Origin: Polynucleobacter necessarius
Lineage (GTDB): Bacteria > Pseudomonadota > Gammaproteobacteria > Burkholderiales > Burkholderiaceae
Length of the DNA: 64,000 nt
Direction: 5' to 3'
Assembly (NCBI RefSeq): GCF_900096765.1
Contig: NZ_LT615228.1
Span: forward strand, 1,556,669-1,620,668
The notes beneath the pieces were generated by a model that saw only the letters and a program-made list of their open reading frames with translations, had not been told where the DNA came from and searched no databases. Positions 9,189 to 20,237 of this stretch are shown one piece after another. The translations under genes and the position numbers were made by a program. The stretch's first letter is position 1. Each line of letters begins with the position of its first letter.

Positions 9189-12100
9189 ATGAAAGCATTG
9201 CTCGATTTATTTAAGCAAACGCAGGGTGATGAGCAGTTTGATGTCATCAAGATTGGCCTTGCATCTCCTGAGAAAATTCGCTCATGGTCTTTTGGTGAAG
9301 TACGCAAACCAGAAACCATCAACTACCGGACTTTTAAGCCCGAGCGTGATGGTTTGTTCTGTGCCAAAATTTTTGGACCAACCAAAGACTACGAGTGCTT
9401 ATGCGGCAAGTACAAGCGCTTAAAGTTCCGTGGCGTCATTTGCGAGAAGTGCGGTGTTGAGGTTACTCTCGCTAAAGTACGTCGTGAGCGCATGGGCCAC
9501 ATTGAGTTGGCGGCCCCAGTAGCGCACATCTGGTTCTTGAAGTCCTTGCCATCCCGTTTGGGTATGGTTCTCGATATGACATTGCGTGATATCGAGCGCG
9601 TTCTTTACTTTGAAGCATATGTAGTGGTTGATCCTGGTATGACCCCTGAAGGCGCAATGAAGCGCGGTCAGATCATGTCTGAAGATGAATACATTGCTAA
9701 GACTGAAGAATATGGTGACGGTGCATTTACCGCCATCATGGGCGCAGAAGGTATTCGTGATCTCTTGCGTTCAATTGATATCGATCGTGAAGTAGAGACT
9801 ATTCGTGCCGAATTGAAAGCCACTGGTAGCGACGCTAAGATCAAGAAATACGCTAAGCGCTTAAAAGTGCTTGAGGCATTCCAGACTTCAGGGATTAAGC
9901 CTGACTGGATGATCATGGAAGTGTTGCCAGTATTGCCACCAGAGTTGCGCCCATTGGTGCCGTTGGATGGCGGTCGCTTTGCTACTTCTGATTTGAACGA
10001 CCTCTATCGTCGTGTGATCAACCGTAACAACCGTTTGAAGCGTTTGTTAGAGTTGCGCGCACCTGAGATCATCGTTCGTAACGAAAAACGCATGTTGCAA
10101 GAAGCGGTTGACTCATTGCTCGACAACGGCCGTCGTGGCAAGGCGATGACTGGCGCTAACAAGCGTCCTCTCAAGTCCTTGGCTGAGATGATTAAAGGTA
10201 AGAGTGGTCGTTTCCGTCAAAACTTGTTGGGTAAACGCGTTGACTACTCTGGTCGTTCAGTCATCGTGGTTGGTCCTACATTGAAATTACATCAGTGCGG
10301 CCTACCAAAATTGATGGCTTTGGAATTGTTCAAGCCATTCATTTTCAACAAGCTTGAGACTTTAGGAATTGCAACCACGATTAAGGCTGCGAAGAAAGAA
10401 GTTGAAAGCCAGACGCCAATCGTTTGGGACATTCTCGAAGAAGTGATTCGTGAACATCCAATCATGCTCAACCGTGCACCTACATTGCACCGTCTCGGTA
10501 TTCAGGCTTTCGAGCCAATGCTGATTGAAGGTAAAGCAATCCAATTGCACCCATTAGTCTGCGCGGCATTTAACGCGGACTTTGACGGTGACCAAATGGC
10601 GGTTCACGTTCCTTTGTCGCTCGAAGCGCAAATGGAAGCTCGTACATTGATGTTGGCGTCGAACAACGTTTTGTTCCCAGCGAACGGCGAGCCATCCATC
10701 GTTCCTTCTCAGGACGTGGTGTTGGGTCTCTACTACGCTACACGTGACAAAATCAATGGTAAGGGCGAGGGTATGGTGTTCGCCAACATTACGGAAGTAG
10801 TGCGTGCATACGAAGCAGGTCAAGTTGAATTGGCTTCTCGTGTTGCTGTCCGTATTACTGAGTATGAGATCGTGGATAAGAAGGCAGAAGGCGACGCGCG
10901 TTTTGCTGAAAAAACCAAGATTTATCACACCTCAGTTGGCCGCGCTATCTTGTCTGAGATTTTGCCAAAAGGCATGTCTTTCGAAGAAATTAACAAGCCT
11001 TTGAAGAAAAAAGAAATCTCACGCTTGATCAATACATCATTCCGCAAGTGCGGTTTGCGTGAAACAGTGATTTTTGCTGACCGCCTCTTGCAGTCTGGTT
11101 TCCGCTTGGCTACTAAAGCCGGTATCTCGATTGCGATCGACGATATGCTGATTCCTACTTCTAAAGAGCGCATCATCACTGAAGCGTCTACCAAGGTTAA
11201 GGAGTATGACAAGCAGTTCATGTCAGGCCTTGTAACCAATCAAGAACGTTACAACAACGTGGTTGATATTTGGGGTGCTGCTGGTGACCAAGTTGGTAAG
11301 GCAATGATGGATGAGTTGTCACACGTTGACGTACTCGATCGTAACGGCAAGGCGGCTCGTCAAGAATCCTTTAACTCTATCTATATGATGGCGGATTCTG
11401 GTGCGCGTGGATCTGCAGCGCAGATTCGTCAGTTAGCTGGTATGCGTGGTTTGATGGCTAAGCCAGATGGCTCCATTATTGAAACCCCAATTACTGCGAA
11501 CTTCCGTGAAGGTTTGAACGTGTTGCAGTACTTCATTTCAACCCATGGTGCTCGTAAAGGCTTGGCTGATACTGCATTGAAGACGGCGAACTCAGGTTAC
11601 TTGACACGTCGTTTGTGCGACGTAACCCAAGATCTCGTAGTAATCGAAGAAGATTGCGGCGCGACTACTGGCGTAACAATGAAGGCTTTGGTTGAAGGCG
11701 GCGAAATTATCGAAGCATTGCGTGACCGTATTTTGGGTCGTGTATGCATCGGTGACATCGTTCACCCTGATACACAAGAAGACATCGTTCCTAACGACAC
11801 ATTGCTTGACGAAGATCACGTTGATCAAATCGTTGCATTGGGTATCGACGAAGTTAAAGTTCGTACAGTATTGTCTTGCTCAATCCGCTATGGTTTGTGC
11901 GCGAAGTGCTACGGACGTGACTTAGGTCGCGGTGGTTTGGTTAACGTTGGCGAGGCAGTTGGTGTGATCGCCGCTCAGTCCATCGGTGAGCCAGGCACAC
12001 AGTTGACTATGCGCACCTTCCACATCGGTGGTGCAGCATCACGTGCTTTAGTTGCAAGCAATATTGAAGCTAAATCTAATGGTTCCTTGAAGTTCTCCGG

Positions 12101-13451
12101 CACGATGCGTGTTGTTAAGAACGCGAAGGGTGAGCAGATCGTGATTTCACGTTCTGGCGAGGCCTTGATCGTTGATGACAATGGTCGTGAGCGCGAGCGT
12201 CATAAAGTGCCTTACGGCGCAACTCTCTTGTTAAAAGAAGGTGCAGCAGTGAAGGCCGGCGCAAGCTTGGCGACATGGGATCCACTAACACGTCCGATTA
12301 TTTCTGAGTACGCTGGTATTGCACGCTTTGACAACGTTGAAGAAGGTGTAACCGTTGCTAAGCAGGTTGACGAAGTGACTGGTCTTTCCACTTTGGTGGT
12401 GATTGACGGTAAGCGTCGTTCTGCGGCAAGCAAAGGCGTTCGCCCTGTGATCAATTTGATTGATGACAAAGGCAATGATGTGATGATCGCTGGTACTGAT
12501 CACCCAGTAAACATTGGCCTCCAAGTGGGCGCTTTGATTACTGTGAAAGATGGTCAGAAAGTCGAAGTTGGTGAGGTATTGGCACGTATTCCAATCGAAT
12601 CACAGAAGACTCGCGATATTACCGGTGGTTTGCCACGCGTTGCAGAATTGTTCGAAGCACGCTCCCCAAAAGATGCAGCTGTATTGGCGAAAGTTACTGG
12701 AACAGTTTCCTTCGGTAAAGAAACCAAAGGTAAGCAACGTTTGGTCATTACTGACATGGATGGCGAAGCGAATGAATTCTTGATTCCTAAAGAGAAGCAA
12801 GTTCTCGTTCATGACGGTCAAGTTGTGAACAAGGGCGAGATGATTGTGGAAGGCCCTGCCGATCCGCATGACATCCTCACTCTCAAAGGTATCGAAGAGT
12901 TGGCTATCTACATCGTTGACGAAGTTCAAGACGTTTATCGTCTCCAGGGTGTGAAGATTAATGACAAGCACATTGAAGTGATCGTGCGTCAGATGTTGCG
13001 TCGTGTTCAGGTAACTGATCCAGGCGATACATCATTCATCCCTGGTGAGCAAGTTGAGCGCTCCAAACTGTATGACGAGAATGATCGCGTCATTGCTGAA
13101 GGTAAGCGTCCAGCTTCATTCGATAACGTATTGCTTGGAATTACTAAAGCATCTTTGTCGACAGACAGCTTCATTTCAGCGGCTTCTTTCCAAGAAACCA
13201 CCCGTGTATTGACCGAAGCCGCCATTATGGGCAAGACCGATACACTCCGTGGCCTCAAAGAAAACGTCATTATTGGTCGCCTGATCCCTGCTGGTACTGG
13301 CTTGTCTTACCGCCGTGCACGCAAGGTCAGAGAGCAGTTCGAGCGTGATCGTGCTCAAATGATTGCCGCCGAAGAGGAAGCATTGGCTAGCGCCCCTGTA
13401 GAAATGGAGGCGGAAGTCGTGGCTCCTACTGGGGAGGCTGATCCAAGCTAA
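9189..13451 (+). CDS. rpoC: RNA polymerase beta' subunit
   Basis: Beta' carries the Mg2+ of the polymerase active site. The protein has 1420 residues from the ATG at 9189. The start follows GGAG inside the end of rpoB and gives the normal MKALLDLF. The N-terminal zinc site is seen as CLCGKYKRL...CEKCG, the active-site loop NADFDGD lies at about 462-468, and the second cysteine cluster is [13 protein letters not shown]. The C-terminal end is a slightly acidic tail. A terminator and a new promoter follow, so rpoBC and the str operon are separate units. Confidence 0.98.
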   Translation: MKALLDLFKQTQGDEQFDVIKIGLASPEKIRSWSFGEVRKPETINYRTFKPERDGLFCAKIFGPTKDYECLCGKYKRLKFRGVICEKCGVEVTLAKVRRERMGHIELAAPVAHIWFLKSLPSRLGMVLDMTLRDIERVLYFEAYVVVDPGMTPEGAMKRGQIMSEDEYIAKTEEYGDGAFTAIMGAEGIRDLLRSIDIDREVETIRAELKATGSDAKIKKYAKRLKVLEAFQTSGIKPDWMIMEVLPVLPPELRPLVPLDGGRFATSDLNDLYRRVINRNNRLKRLLELRAPEIIVRNEKRMLQEAVDSLLDNGRRGKAMTGANKRPLKSLAEMIKGKSGRFRQNLLGKRVDYSGRSVIVVGPTLKLHQCGLPKLMALELFKPFIFNKLETLGIATTIKAAKKEVESQTPIVWDILEEVIREHPIMLNRAPTLHRLGIQAFEPMLIEGKAIQLHPLVCAAFNADFDGDQMAVHVPLSLEAQMEARTLMLASNNVLFPANGEPSIVPSQDVVLGLYYATRDKINGKGEGMVFANITEVVRAYEAGQVELASRVAVRITEYEIVDKKAEGDARFAEKTKIYHTSVGRAILSEILPKGMSFEEINKPLKKKEISRLINTSFRKCGLRETVIFADRLLQSGFRLATKAGISIAIDDMLIPTSKERIITEASTKVKEYDKQFMSGLVTNQERYNNVVDIWGAAGDQVGKAMMDELSHVDVLDRNGKAARQESFNSIYMMADSGARGSAAQIRQLAGMRGLMAKPDGSIIETPITANFREGLNVLQYFISTHGARKGLADTALKTANSGYLTRRLCDVTQDLVVIEEDCGATTGVTMKALVEGGEIIEALRDRILGRVCIGDIVHPDTQEDIVPNDTLLDEDHVDQIVALGIDEVKVRTVLSCSIRYGLCAKCYGRDLGRGGLVNVGEAVGVIAAQSIGEPGTQLTMRTFHIGGAASRALVASNIEAKSNGSLKFSGTMRVVKNAKGEQIVISRSGEALIVDDNGRERERHKVPYGATLLLKEGAAVKAGASLATWDPLTRPIISEYAGIARFDNVEEGVTVAKQVDEVTGLSTLVVIDGKRRSAASKGVRPVINLIDDKGNDVMIAGTDHPVNIGLQVGALITVKDGQKVEVGEVLARIPIESQKTRDITGGLPRVAELFEARSPKDAAVLAKVTGTVSFGKETKGKQRLVITDMDGEANEFLIPKEKQVLVHDGQVVNKGEMIVEGPADPHDILTLKGIEELAIYIVDEVQDVYRLQGVKINDKHIEVIVRQMLRRVQVTDPGDTSFIPGEQVERSKLYDENDRVIAEGKRPASFDNVLLGITKASLSTDSFISAASFQETTRVLTEAAIMGKTDTLRGLKENVIIGRLIPAGTGLSYRRARKVREQFERDRAQMIAAEEEALASAPVEMEAEVVAPTGEADPS

Positions 13452-13461
13452 CTTAGTAATT

Positions 13462-13484
13462 CTGGCTAGAAATGGCCAGTTTTT
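13462..13484 (+). terminator. Terminator after rpoC
   Basis: CTGGC (13462-13466), loop, GCCAG (13475-13479), then five T. The right arm GGCCAG (13474-13479) could instead pair with CTGGCC (13507-13512). The second pairing would also cover the str promoter spacer. Confidence 0.62.
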
Positions 13485-13493
13485 CCCAGAAGG

Positions 13494-13522
13494 TTGACGG
13501 GAAAGGCTGGCCAAGCTAGAAT
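13494..13522 (+). promoter_or_regulatory. Sigma70 promoter of the str operon (rpsL)
   Basis: The -35 box TTGACG (13494-13499) and -10 box TAGAAT (13517-13522) are separated by 17 bases, close to consensus on both sides. It lies just after the rpoC terminator and about 100 bases before rpsL, so the 5' leader is long. Confidence 0.8.
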
Positions 13523-13626
13523 GCTGAGTTCTACTGATTCAGGAGAGGATCTTTTTGACCTAGAAATTGTCTAAGTCATTGATTTTCTTGAAGAAAGCAA
13601 CAAAGAAGTACTAACCGAGCTATTTT

Positions 13627-14007
13627 ATGCCAACAATTAATCAATTATTACGCAAGCCAAGAACAAGACTTACCGTTAAAAGCAAAAGTCCTGCGCTGCA
13701 AAACAGCCCGCAGCGCCGTGGTGTTTGTACACGTGTGTATGCAACCACTCCAAAAAAGCCTAACTCTGCGCTTCGTAAAGTAGCCAAAGTTCGCTTAACC
13801 AATGGTTTTGAAGTAATTTCATACATTGGTGGTGAAGGCCATAACCTCCAAGAGCACTCAGTAGTTTTGATTCGTGGTGGTCGTGTGAAGGACTTGCCAG
13901 GTGTGCGTTATCACATCGTTCGCGGTTCTTTGGACTTACAAGGCGTTAAAGATCGTAAGCAAGCCCGTTCTAAATACGGTGCTAAGCGCGCTAAGAAAGC
14001 TGCTTAA
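13627..14007 (+). CDS. rpsL: 30S ribosomal protein S12
   Basis: S12 controls decoding accuracy in the A site. The 126-residue protein begins [12 protein letters not shown] and contains [13 protein letters not shown]. Lys43 and Lys88, classic sites of streptomycin resistance, are wild type, so streptomycin sensitivity is predicted at this gene. It is first gene of the str operon rpsL-rpsG-fusA-tuf. A 14-bp inverted repeat straddles its stop codon. Confidence 0.98.
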   Translation: MPTINQLLRKPRTRLTVKSKSPALQNSPQRRGVCTRVYATTPKKPNSALRKVAKVRLTNGFEVISYIGGEGHNLQEHSVVLIRGGRVKDLPGVRYHIVRGSLDLQGVKDRKQARSKYGAKRAKKAA

Positions 14008-14141
14008 TTCTTCTGTAATTAAGCAGCTTTAGTATTTGTAGTAAGTCATCGTTTGTCAGACTTAAAAGACAAGTAAGTGGCTGTTCCGTCTAGGAGTTTC
14101 TTGGATAGTAGGACAGCCGGAGCGGGTGATTCGGGTGAATC
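13996..14141 (+). promoter_or_regulatory. rpsL-rpsG intercistronic structured region, candidate S7 site
   Basis: Three stem-loops are visible. A perfect 14-bp arm at 13996-14009 pairs with 14017-14030 across the rpsL stop. GGCTGTTCC (14079-14087) pairs with GGACAGCC (14111-14118). GATTC/GAATC pairs at 14128-14141. E. coli S7 regulates the str operon by binding this same spacer, which supports, but does not prove, a similar role here. Confidence 0.55.
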
Positions 14142-14168
14142 TCCCCTAACTGAACTGAAGGAGTAGTT

Positions 14169-14639
14169 ATGCCACGTCGTCGTGAAGTTCCCAAAAGGGA
14201 AATTTTGCCGGATCCAAAATTCGGTAATGTAGAAGTCGCCAAATTCATGAACGTCCTCATGTTGGACGGCAAGAAATCGGTTGCAGAGCGTATCGTTTAC
14301 GGTGCCTTTGATCACATCGAGAAAAAAGCTAATAAAGAACCGCTCGAAATTTTTTCAACAGCCATGGGCAACGTTAAGCCAATGGTTGAGGTGAAGAGCC
14401 GTCGTGTTGGTGGTGCTAACTATCAAGTTCCTGTTGAAGTTCGCCCATCACGTCGTTCTGCTTTGGCAATGCGTTGGTTGCGCGAAGCTGCAAAGAAGCG
14501 TGGCGAGAAATCAATGGCTCAACGTTTGGCCAATGAATTATTAGAGGCTGCTGAAGGTCGTGGCGGCGCAATGAAGAAGCGTGAAGAAGTTCACCGTATG
14601 GCAGAAGCCAACAAAGCTTTCTCACATTTCCGCTTCTAA
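14169..14639 (+). CDS. rpsG: 30S ribosomal protein S7
   Basis: S7 nucleates assembly of the 30S head and lines the E site. The 156-residue protein has the typical start [16 protein letters not shown] and the conserved [13 protein letters not shown] segment. The ribosome site AAGGAG lies 7 bases before the ATG. It is separated from rpsL by a structured spacer of 161 bases and from fusA by 18. Confidence 0.98.
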   Translation: MPRRREVPKREILPDPKFGNVEVAKFMNVLMLDGKKSVAERIVYGAFDHIEKKANKEPLEIFSTAMGNVKPMVEVKSRRVGGANYQVPVEVRPSRRSALAMRWLREAAKKRGEKSMAQRLANELLEAAEGRGGAMKKREEVHRMAEANKAFSHFRF

Positions 14640-14657
14640 TCCAATAGTTAAGAAAAA

Positions 14658-16760
14658 GTGGCACGTAAAACCCCCATCGATAAATACCGCAATATCGGTA
14701 TTTCTGCGCACATTGACGCAGGTAAGACAACAACTACAGAACGCGTTTTGTTCTACACCGGTGTTAACCACAAGATCGGTGAAGTGCATGATGGCGCAGC
14801 TACCATGGACTGGATGGAGCAAGAGCAAGAGCGAGGCATCACGATTACCTCTGCTGCTACCACCACTTTCTGGAAGGGTATGGCAGGCAATATGCCTGAG
14901 CACCGTATCAACATTATTGACACCCCAGGACACGTAGACTTCACGATTGAGGTTGAACGTTCAATGCGCGTTCTCGACGGTGCCTGTATGGTGTATTGCG
15001 CGGTGGGTGGTGTTCAGCCTCAGTCTGAAACCGTTTGGCGTCAAGCAAACAAATATCAAGTGCCGCGTTTAGCATTCGTAAACAAGATGGACCGTACTGG
15101 TGCGAATTTCTTCAAGGTCTATGACCAAATGAAGACTCGCCTCAAAGCGAACCCAATCTTGATTCAAATTCCAATTGGCGCTGAAGAAAACTTCAAGGGC
15201 GTTATTGACTTGGTAAAAATGAAAGCCGTCATCTGGGATGAGGCTTCACAAGGTACTAAGTTCACATACGAGGATATCCCTGCTGAGTTGCAAGCTTCTG
15301 CTGAAGAGTGGCGCGAGAAAATGCTCGAAGCTGCCGCAGAGAGCTCAGAAGAGTTGATGGAAAAGTATCTCGGTGGCGAAGGCTTGACCGAAGAAGAAAT
15401 CAAAAAAGCATTGCGTCAACGTACTATTGCTAACGAAATCGTTCCAATGTTGTGCGGAACAGCGTTTAAGAACAAAGGCGTTCAGGCCATGTTGGACGCG
15501 GTGGTTGAGTTGTTGCCATCTCCATTAGATGTGCCACCAGTTCCCTGTGAGTTGGAAGACGGTACACCTGCGGTTCGTCAAGCTTCTGATGATGAGAAAT
15601 TCTCAGCATTGGCTTTTAAGATCATGACCGACCCATTTGTTGGCCAGCTCATCTTCTTCCGTGTTTACTCAGGCGTAATGAAGTCTGGCGATACCATCTA
15701 TAACCCAATTAAGGGTAAGAAAGAGCGTGTTGGTCGTTTGTTGCAAATGCATGCAAACGAACGTGAAGAGATTAAAGAAGTTTTTGCGGGCGATATTGCA
15801 GCGGCTGTTGGTCTGAAAGACGCAACTACTGGCGAAACATTGTGTGATCCAGACAGCATCGTTGTCTTGGAGCGCATGGTATTCCCAGAGCCAGTGATCT
15901 CTCAAGCTGTTGAGCCAAAGACAAAAGCTGACCAAGAAAAAATGGGTCTGGCTTTGAACCGCTTGGCACAAGAAGATCCTTCTTTCCGCGTGAAGACAGA
16001 CGAAGAATCTGGCCAAACCATTATTTCCGGTATGGGCGAGCTCCACTTGGAAATTTTGGTTGACCGTATGAAGCGTGAATTCGGTGTTGAAGCAACTGTT
16101 GGTAAGCCACAAGTTGCATACCGCGAAACCATTCGCAAGACTTGTGACGAAGTTGAAGGTAAGTTCGTTAAGCAGTCTGGTGGTCGCGGTCAATACGGTC
16201 ACGTTGTATTGAAACTTGAGCCACAAGAACCAGGCAAAGGTTTTGAATTCGTTGACGCAATTAAAGGTGGTGTGGTTCCGCGCGAATACATCCCTGCGGT
16301 AGAAAAAGGCATTATCGAAACATTGAACTCCGGTGTCTTGGCTGGTTACCCAGTTGTGGATATTAAAGCAACCTTGTTCTTTGGTTCATACCATGATGTT
16401 GACTCCAACGAAAACGCATTTAAGATGGCGGGCTCAATGGCGTTTAAAGACGGTATGCGCAGAGCAGCTCCAGTATTGCTTGAGCCAATGATGGCTGTTG
16501 AAGTTGAAACACCAGAAGATTTCATGGGCAACGTAATGGGTGACCTCTCATCACGTCGCGGTATTTTGCAAGGTATGGATGACATTCCAGGCGGCGGCAA
16601 GATTGTTCGCGCTGAAGTGCCATTGGCAGAGATGTTTGGTTACTCAACTGGCTTGCGCTCGTTGACCCAAGGTCGCGCTACTTACACCATGGAATTTAAG
16701 CATTACGCAGAAGCACCTAAGAACGTAGCAGAAGCAGTTATGGCTGCTAAAGCGAAGTAA
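14658..16760 (+). CDS. fusA: Elongation factor G
   Basis: EF-G is the GTPase that drives ribosomal translocation. The 700-residue protein starts at GTG. The P-loop AHIDAGKTT lies near residues 17-25, followed by DTPGHVDF and NKMD, then domains II to V in normal order. The start codon choice gives [20 protein letters not shown], matching the family. It stands in its normal str position, 45 bases before the second tuf. Confidence 0.98.
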   Translation: MARKTPIDKYRNIGISAHIDAGKTTTTERVLFYTGVNHKIGEVHDGAATMDWMEQEQERGITITSAATTTFWKGMAGNMPEHRINIIDTPGHVDFTIEVERSMRVLDGACMVYCAVGGVQPQSETVWRQANKYQVPRLAFVNKMDRTGANFFKVYDQMKTRLKANPILIQIPIGAEENFKGVIDLVKMKAVIWDEASQGTKFTYEDIPAELQASAEEWREKMLEAAAESSEELMEKYLGGEGLTEEEIKKALRQRTIANEIVPMLCGTAFKNKGVQAMLDAVVELLPSPLDVPPVPCELEDGTPAVRQASDDEKFSALAFKIMTDPFVGQLIFFRVYSGVMKSGDTIYNPIKGKKERVGRLLQMHANEREEIKEVFAGDIAAAVGLKDATTGETLCDPDSIVVLERMVFPEPVISQAVEPKTKADQEKMGLALNRLAQEDPSFRVKTDEESGQTIISGMGELHLEILVDRMKREFGVEATVGKPQVAYRETIRKTCDEVEGKFVKQSGGRGQYGHVVLKLEPQEPGKGFEFVDAIKGGVVPREYIPAVEKGIIETLNSGVLAGYPVVDIKATLFFGSYHDVDSNENAFKMAGSMAFKDGMRRAAPVLLEPMMAVEVETPEDFMGNVMGDLSSRRGILQGMDDIPGGGKIVRAEVPLAEMFGYSTGLRSLTQGRATYTMEFKHYAEAPKNVAEAVMAAKAK

Positions 16761-16792
16761 TTGATTAATTTTTGAATATTGACTAGCTAAAG

Positions 16793-17998
16793 AAGGCAGA
16801 CAAAAATGGCAAAAGAAAAGTTCGAGCGGACAAAACCGCACGTAAACGTAGGCACCATCGGTCACGTTGACCACGGTAAAACCACATTGACAGCAGCAAT
16901 TGCAACTGTGCTCTCAAAGGCATTCGGTGGCGAAGCGAAAGCATACGATCAGATCGATGCTGCTCCAGAAGAAAAAGCCCGCGGTATTACGATTAACACT
17001 GCCCACGTTGAGTACGAGACAGCGAACCGTCACTACGCACACGTTGACTGCCCAGGACACGCTGACTACGTTAAGAACATGATTACGGGTGCTGCTCAGA
17101 TGGACGGCGCTATTTTGGTGTGTTCTGCTGCTGACGGCCCAATGCCACAAACTCGTGAGCACATCCTCTTGGCACGCCAGGTTGGCGTTCCATACATCGT
17201 TGTGTTCTTGAACAAGTGCGACATGGTCGATGACGCTGAATTGTTAGAACTCGTTGAAATGGAAGTTCGTGAACTTCTGTCTAAGTATGACTTCCCAGGC
17301 GATGACACTCCAATCATCCAAGGTTCTGCTAAGTTGGCTCTTGAGGGCGACGAAGGCAAATTGGGTAAAGAAGCCATCATGAAATTGGCTGAAGCACTCG
17401 ATACTTACATCCCAACTCCAGAGCGTGCTGTTGACGGCGCGTTCTTGATGCCAGTAGAAGACGTATTCTCTATCTCCGGTCGCGGTACTGTAGTGACTGG
17501 TCGTATCGAGCGCGGCATCATCAAGGTTGGTGAAGAGATTGAAATCGTTGGTATCAAGCCAACTCTCAAAACCACTTGTACTGGTGTTGAAATGTTCCGT
17601 AAATTGCTCGACCAAGGTCAAGCAGGCGACAACGTGGGTATTTTGCTCCGTGGTACAAAACGTGAAGAAGTTGAGCGTGGCCAAGTATTGGCTAAGCCAG
17701 GTTCAATCACTCCACACACTCACTTTACCGCCGAGGTTTATATCTTGGGTAAAGACGAGGGTGGTCGTCACACTCCATTCTTTAACAACTATCGTCCACA
17801 GTTCTACTTCCGTACAACGGACGTCACTGGTTCAATCGAGTTGCCAAAAGATAAAGAAATGGTGATGCCTGGTGATAACGTCACTATTACCGTCAAGCTC
17901 ATCGCGCCAATCGCGATGGAAGAAGGTTTACGTTTTGCGATCCGTGAAGGTGGCCGTACTGTTGGCGCCGGTGTGGTTGCAAAGATTTTGGCTTAAGT
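16793..17998 (+). repeat. tuf duplication, copy B
   Basis: This is the second copy of the repeat at 45-1250, in the same orientation about 16.7 kb away. Recombination between the two would delete or duplicate secE through fusA, so the pair is kept in step by conversion rather than unequal exchange. That last statement is inference. Confidence 0.93.
16806..17996 (+). CDS. tuf: Elongation factor Tu (copy B)
   Basis: This EF-Tu copy sits in the str operon directly after fusA. The product is 396 residues and identical to copy A, with P-loop GHVDHGKT at 19-26 and NKCD further on. The same AAGGCAGACAAAA stretch precedes the ATG in both copies, so the translation signal is duplicated along with the gene. 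Two tuf genes in these two positions are the norm in beta- and gammaproteobacteria. Confidence 0.98.
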   Translation: MAKEKFERTKPHVNVGTIGHVDHGKTTLTAAIATVLSKAFGGEAKAYDQIDAAPEEKARGITINTAHVEYETANRHYAHVDCPGHADYVKNMITGAAQMDGAILVCSAADGPMPQTREHILLARQVGVPYIVVFLNKCDMVDDAELLELVEMEVRELLSKYDFPGDDTPIIQGSAKLALEGDEGKLGKEAIMKLAEALDTYIPTPERAVDGAFLMPVEDVFSISGRGTVVTGRIERGIIKVGEEIEIVGIKPTLKTTCTGVEMFRKLLDQGQAGDNVGILLRGTKREEVERGQVLAKPGSITPHTHFTAEVYILGKDEGGRHTPFFNNYRPQFYFRTTDVTGSIELPKDKEMVMPGDNVTITVKLIAPIAMEEGLRFAIREGGRTVGAGVVAKILA

Positions 17999-18015
17999 TT
18001 TTAATAAATATTTAG

Positions 18016-18055
18016 CGGTTTGCTAACCGGTGACATCAGTGCTGCTGATGTCACC
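18016..18055 (+). promoter_or_regulatory. Double hairpin between tuf and rpsJ
   Basis: CGGTT/AACCG (18016-18029) is followed by a perfect 11-bp hairpin, GGTGACATCAG, loop TGCTG, CTGATGTCACC (18029-18055). Only CTCTTT follows a few bases later, so it is a poor intrinsic terminator. It may be an attenuator or an RNA-processing or stability element at the str/S10 border. Confidence 0.6.
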
Positions 18056-18107
18056 GCGCTCTTTAGATGTATAACGTGGCAGCACCACATCGCTCTTTGG
18101 AATTAAT

Positions 18108-18419
18108 ATGCAAAACCAAAAAATTCGTATTCGCCTTAAAGCATTTGATTACCGTTTAATCGACCAGTCTGCGGCTGAAATCGTAGATACAGCTAAGCGC
18201 ACTGGTGCAGTTGTTAAGGGTCCAGTACCTTTACCAACCCGTATTGAGCGCTTTGATATCTTGCGTTCACCACACGTTAACAAGACATCCCGCGATCAGT
18301 TAGAGATCCGCACCCATCTTCGTTTGATGGATATCGTTGATCCTACAGAGAAAACCGTAGATGCTTTGATGAAATTAGACCTCCCAGCTGGTGTGGATGT
18401 CAAAATTAAGTTGCAGTAA
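18108..18419 (+). CDS. rpsJ: 30S ribosomal protein S10 / NusE
   Basis: S10 is a 30S head protein and, as NusE, joins NusG in antitermination complexes. The 103-residue protein reads [20 protein letters not shown] and contains the conserved [21 protein letters not shown]. It is separated from rplC by 207 bases that contain a promoter and hairpins, so it may be transcribed partly with the str operon. Confidence 0.98.
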   Translation: MQNQKIRIRLKAFDYRLIDQSAAEIVDTAKRTGAVVKGPVPLPTRIERFDILRSPHVNKTSRDQLEIRTHLRLMDIVDPTEKTVDALMKLDLPAGVDVKIKLQ

Positions 18420-18441
18420 TTTGTTGTTTCCGGTCTTTTGC

Positions 18442-18470
18442 TTGTCAAGATCGGCTTTTCAGGATAGAAT
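18442..18470 (+). promoter_or_regulatory. Sigma70 promoter of the S10 operon from rplC
   Basis: TTGTCA (18442-18447), a 17-base spacer and TAGAAT (18465-18470) make a near-consensus promoter. A start near 18477 would give a leader of about 155 bases to the rplC start. It lies after rpsJ, unlike E. coli, where the S10 promoter precedes rpsJ. Confidence 0.75.
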
Positions 18471-18547
18471 CTAAGGCTTCGCTCAACTATTTCAACTATT
18501 TGGGCGAAAATCTTGGTTTTATCAGCACTAAAAACATTGTAAGTTAT

Positions 18548-18619
18548 TGATTTAGAAGTACTTTTACTTGTAAATCATTTAAATTAATTTTGCCGACCAA
18601 TCGAAGTCGGGAAGTCGGC
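18548..18619 (+). promoter_or_regulatory. rplC leader hairpins
   Basis: A long hairpin at 18548-18577 has arms TGATTTA/TAAATCA outside and AAGTA/TACTT inside, with loop CTTT. A second pairs GCCGAC (18592-18597) with GTCGGC (18614-18619), ending 2 bases before the GGAG ribosome site. In gammaproteobacteria L4 controls the S10 operon through its leader. Whether this unrelated-looking leader does so is unknown. Confidence 0.5.
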
Positions 18620-18632
18620 GTGGAGCATGAAT

Positions 18633-19292
18633 ATGAGCTTAGGCTTAATCGGCCGCAAGGTCGGCATGACCCGTCTATTTACGGACGAAGGGGAAGCGAT
18701 TCCTGTCACCGTAATTGACGTGAGCGACAACAGAATCGCTCAAATCAAGACCCAGGCAACTGATGGCTATGACGCTATCCAGTTGGCACATGGCACACGT
18801 AGAGCTACTCGCGTTACCAAATCAATGGCTGGTCACTTTGCTAAGGCAGGTGTGATGGCTGGTAATGCGCTCAACGAATTTCATTTAGATGCAGCAAAAA
18901 TTGCAGAAATGACGCCAGGACAAGTTGTGCCTGCTGATGCTGCATTTACAGCTGGTCAAAAGGTGGATGTGCAAGGCGTAACTATCGGTAAAGGTTACGC
19001 AGGTACCATCAAGCGTTATCACTTCGCTTCTGGTCGCGCATCACACGGTAACTCACGTTCACATAACGTACCAGGCTCAATCGGTATGGCGCAAGATCCA
19101 GGTCGCGTTTTCCCTGGTAAGCGTATGACCGGTCACTTGGGTGACGTTACACGTACCGTACAAAATTTAGTCATCGCACGCATTGATGCAGAACGTAATC
19201 TCATCATGGTTAAAGGCGCTATTCCAGGCGCCCCAGGCGGTAAAGTTATTGTTACTCCAGCGGTTAAGACACCGTTGAAGAAGAAGAATTAA
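18633..19292 (+). CDS. rplC: 50S ribosomal protein L3
   Basis: L3 is an early assembly protein near the peptidyl transferase centre. I start it at the second ATG (18633) because GGAG at 18622-18625 leaves a 7-base spacer there, against 1 base for the ATG at 18627. The product is then 219 residues beginning [16 protein letters not shown]. The conserved tip loop [18 protein letters not shown] is present, including the Gln that is methylated in E. coli. Confidence 0.96.
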   Translation: MSLGLIGRKVGMTRLFTDEGEAIPVTVIDVSDNRIAQIKTQATDGYDAIQLAHGTRRATRVTKSMAGHFAKAGVMAGNALNEFHLDAAKIAEMTPGQVVPADAAFTAGQKVDVQGVTIGKGYAGTIKRYHFASGRASHGNSRSHNVPGSIGMAQDPGRVFPGKRMTGHLGDVTRTVQNLVIARIDAERNLIMVKGAIPGAPGGKVIVTPAVKTPLKKKN

Positions 19293-19303
19293 GGAGAGCG
19301 AAT

Positions 19304-19924
19304 ATGGAACTTAAGCTTCTCCAGGACAACGGTACTTTAGGTGCAGGCGTACAAGCTTCACCAGAAGTATTCGAGCGCGAATATAACGAAGCGTTGGTAC
19401 ACCAAGTTGTAGTGGCTTACCAAGCAAATGCACGTAGTGGTAACCGTGCACAAAAAGACCGTGAGCAAGTTAAGCACACAACTAAGAAACCTTGGCGTCA
19501 AAAAGGTACTGGTCGCGCACGTGCTGGTATGAGCTCTTCCCCTCTGTGGCGTGGAGGTGGTCGTATATTCCCAAATTCTCCAGAAGAGAATTTCAGTCAA
19601 AAAGTAAACAAGAAAATGTACCGCGCTGGTATGAGATCAATTTTGTCTCAGTTAGCACGCGAAGGACGTTTGAATGTTGTTGATCAATTCAACCTTGATG
19701 CTCCAAAGACCAAAGTTTTAGCTGAGAAAGTGAAAGCAATGGGCTTGGATTCAGTCTTGATCATCGTTGATCAAGTTAGCGAGAATTTGTACTTGGCATC
19801 ACGTAACTTGCATAAAGTTGCTGTGGTTGAGCCGCAGCACGCAGATCCATTAGCTTTGGTTCAATACAAAAAAGTATTGGTAAGCAAAGCCGCGATCGCA
19901 AAAATTGAGGAGTTGCTGAAATGA
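19304..19924 (+). CDS. rplD: 50S ribosomal protein L4
   Basis: L4 lines the exit tunnel and in E. coli also represses the S10 operon. The 206-residue protein has the tunnel loop with [24 protein letters not shown] split over residues of the first half, then a Rossmann-like core. It follows rplC after 11 bases, and its TGA overlaps the rplW ATG (ATGA), so the two are translationally coupled. Confidence 0.98.
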   Translation: MELKLLQDNGTLGAGVQASPEVFEREYNEALVHQVVVAYQANARSGNRAQKDREQVKHTTKKPWRQKGTGRARAGMSSSPLWRGGGRIFPNSPEENFSQKVNKKMYRAGMRSILSQLAREGRLNVVDQFNLDAPKTKVLAEKVKAMGLDSVLIIVDQVSENLYLASRNLHKVAVVEPQHADPLALVQYKKVLVSKAAIAKIEELLK

Positions 19925-20235
19925 GCCAAGTCCGTAAAAACGATCACAACCTGATGAAGGTTCTGCTTGGTCCGGTGATCTCTGAAAAAGCCACTATGGT
20001 TGCAGAGAAAAACGAACAAGTAGTTTTCCAAGTAGCTCGCGATGCAAACAAGAGCGATGTAAAACAAGCAGTTGAATTGCTCTTCAAAGTGCAAGTTGAC
20101 TCAGTTCAAATCGTGAATCAAAAAGGTAAGCCTAAGCGCTATGGCCGTTTTGAAGGTCGTCGTGACCACACTAAGAAGGCCTACGTGAATTTGAAGCCAG
20201 GTCAAGAAATTAACTTTGAAGCGGAGGCGAATTAA
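19921..20235 (+). CDS. rplW: 50S ribosomal protein L23
   Basis: L23 sits at the tunnel exit and docks trigger factor and SRP. The 104-residue protein contains [20 protein letters not shown] and the basic loop [20 protein letters not shown]. Its start overlaps the rplD stop by 4 bases. rplB follows after 2 bases. Confidence 0.98.
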   Translation: MSQVRKNDHNLMKVLLGPVISEKATMVAEKNEQVVFQVARDANKSDVKQAVELLFKVQVDSVQIVNQKGKPKRYGRFEGRRDHTKKAYVNLKPGQEINFEAEAN

Positions 20236-20237
20236 TC

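Noticed and set aside
15669..16226. 185-codon minus-strand frame inside fusA
   Set aside because: It lies fully antisense to a conserved gene with low-complexity translation; a codon-bias shadow.
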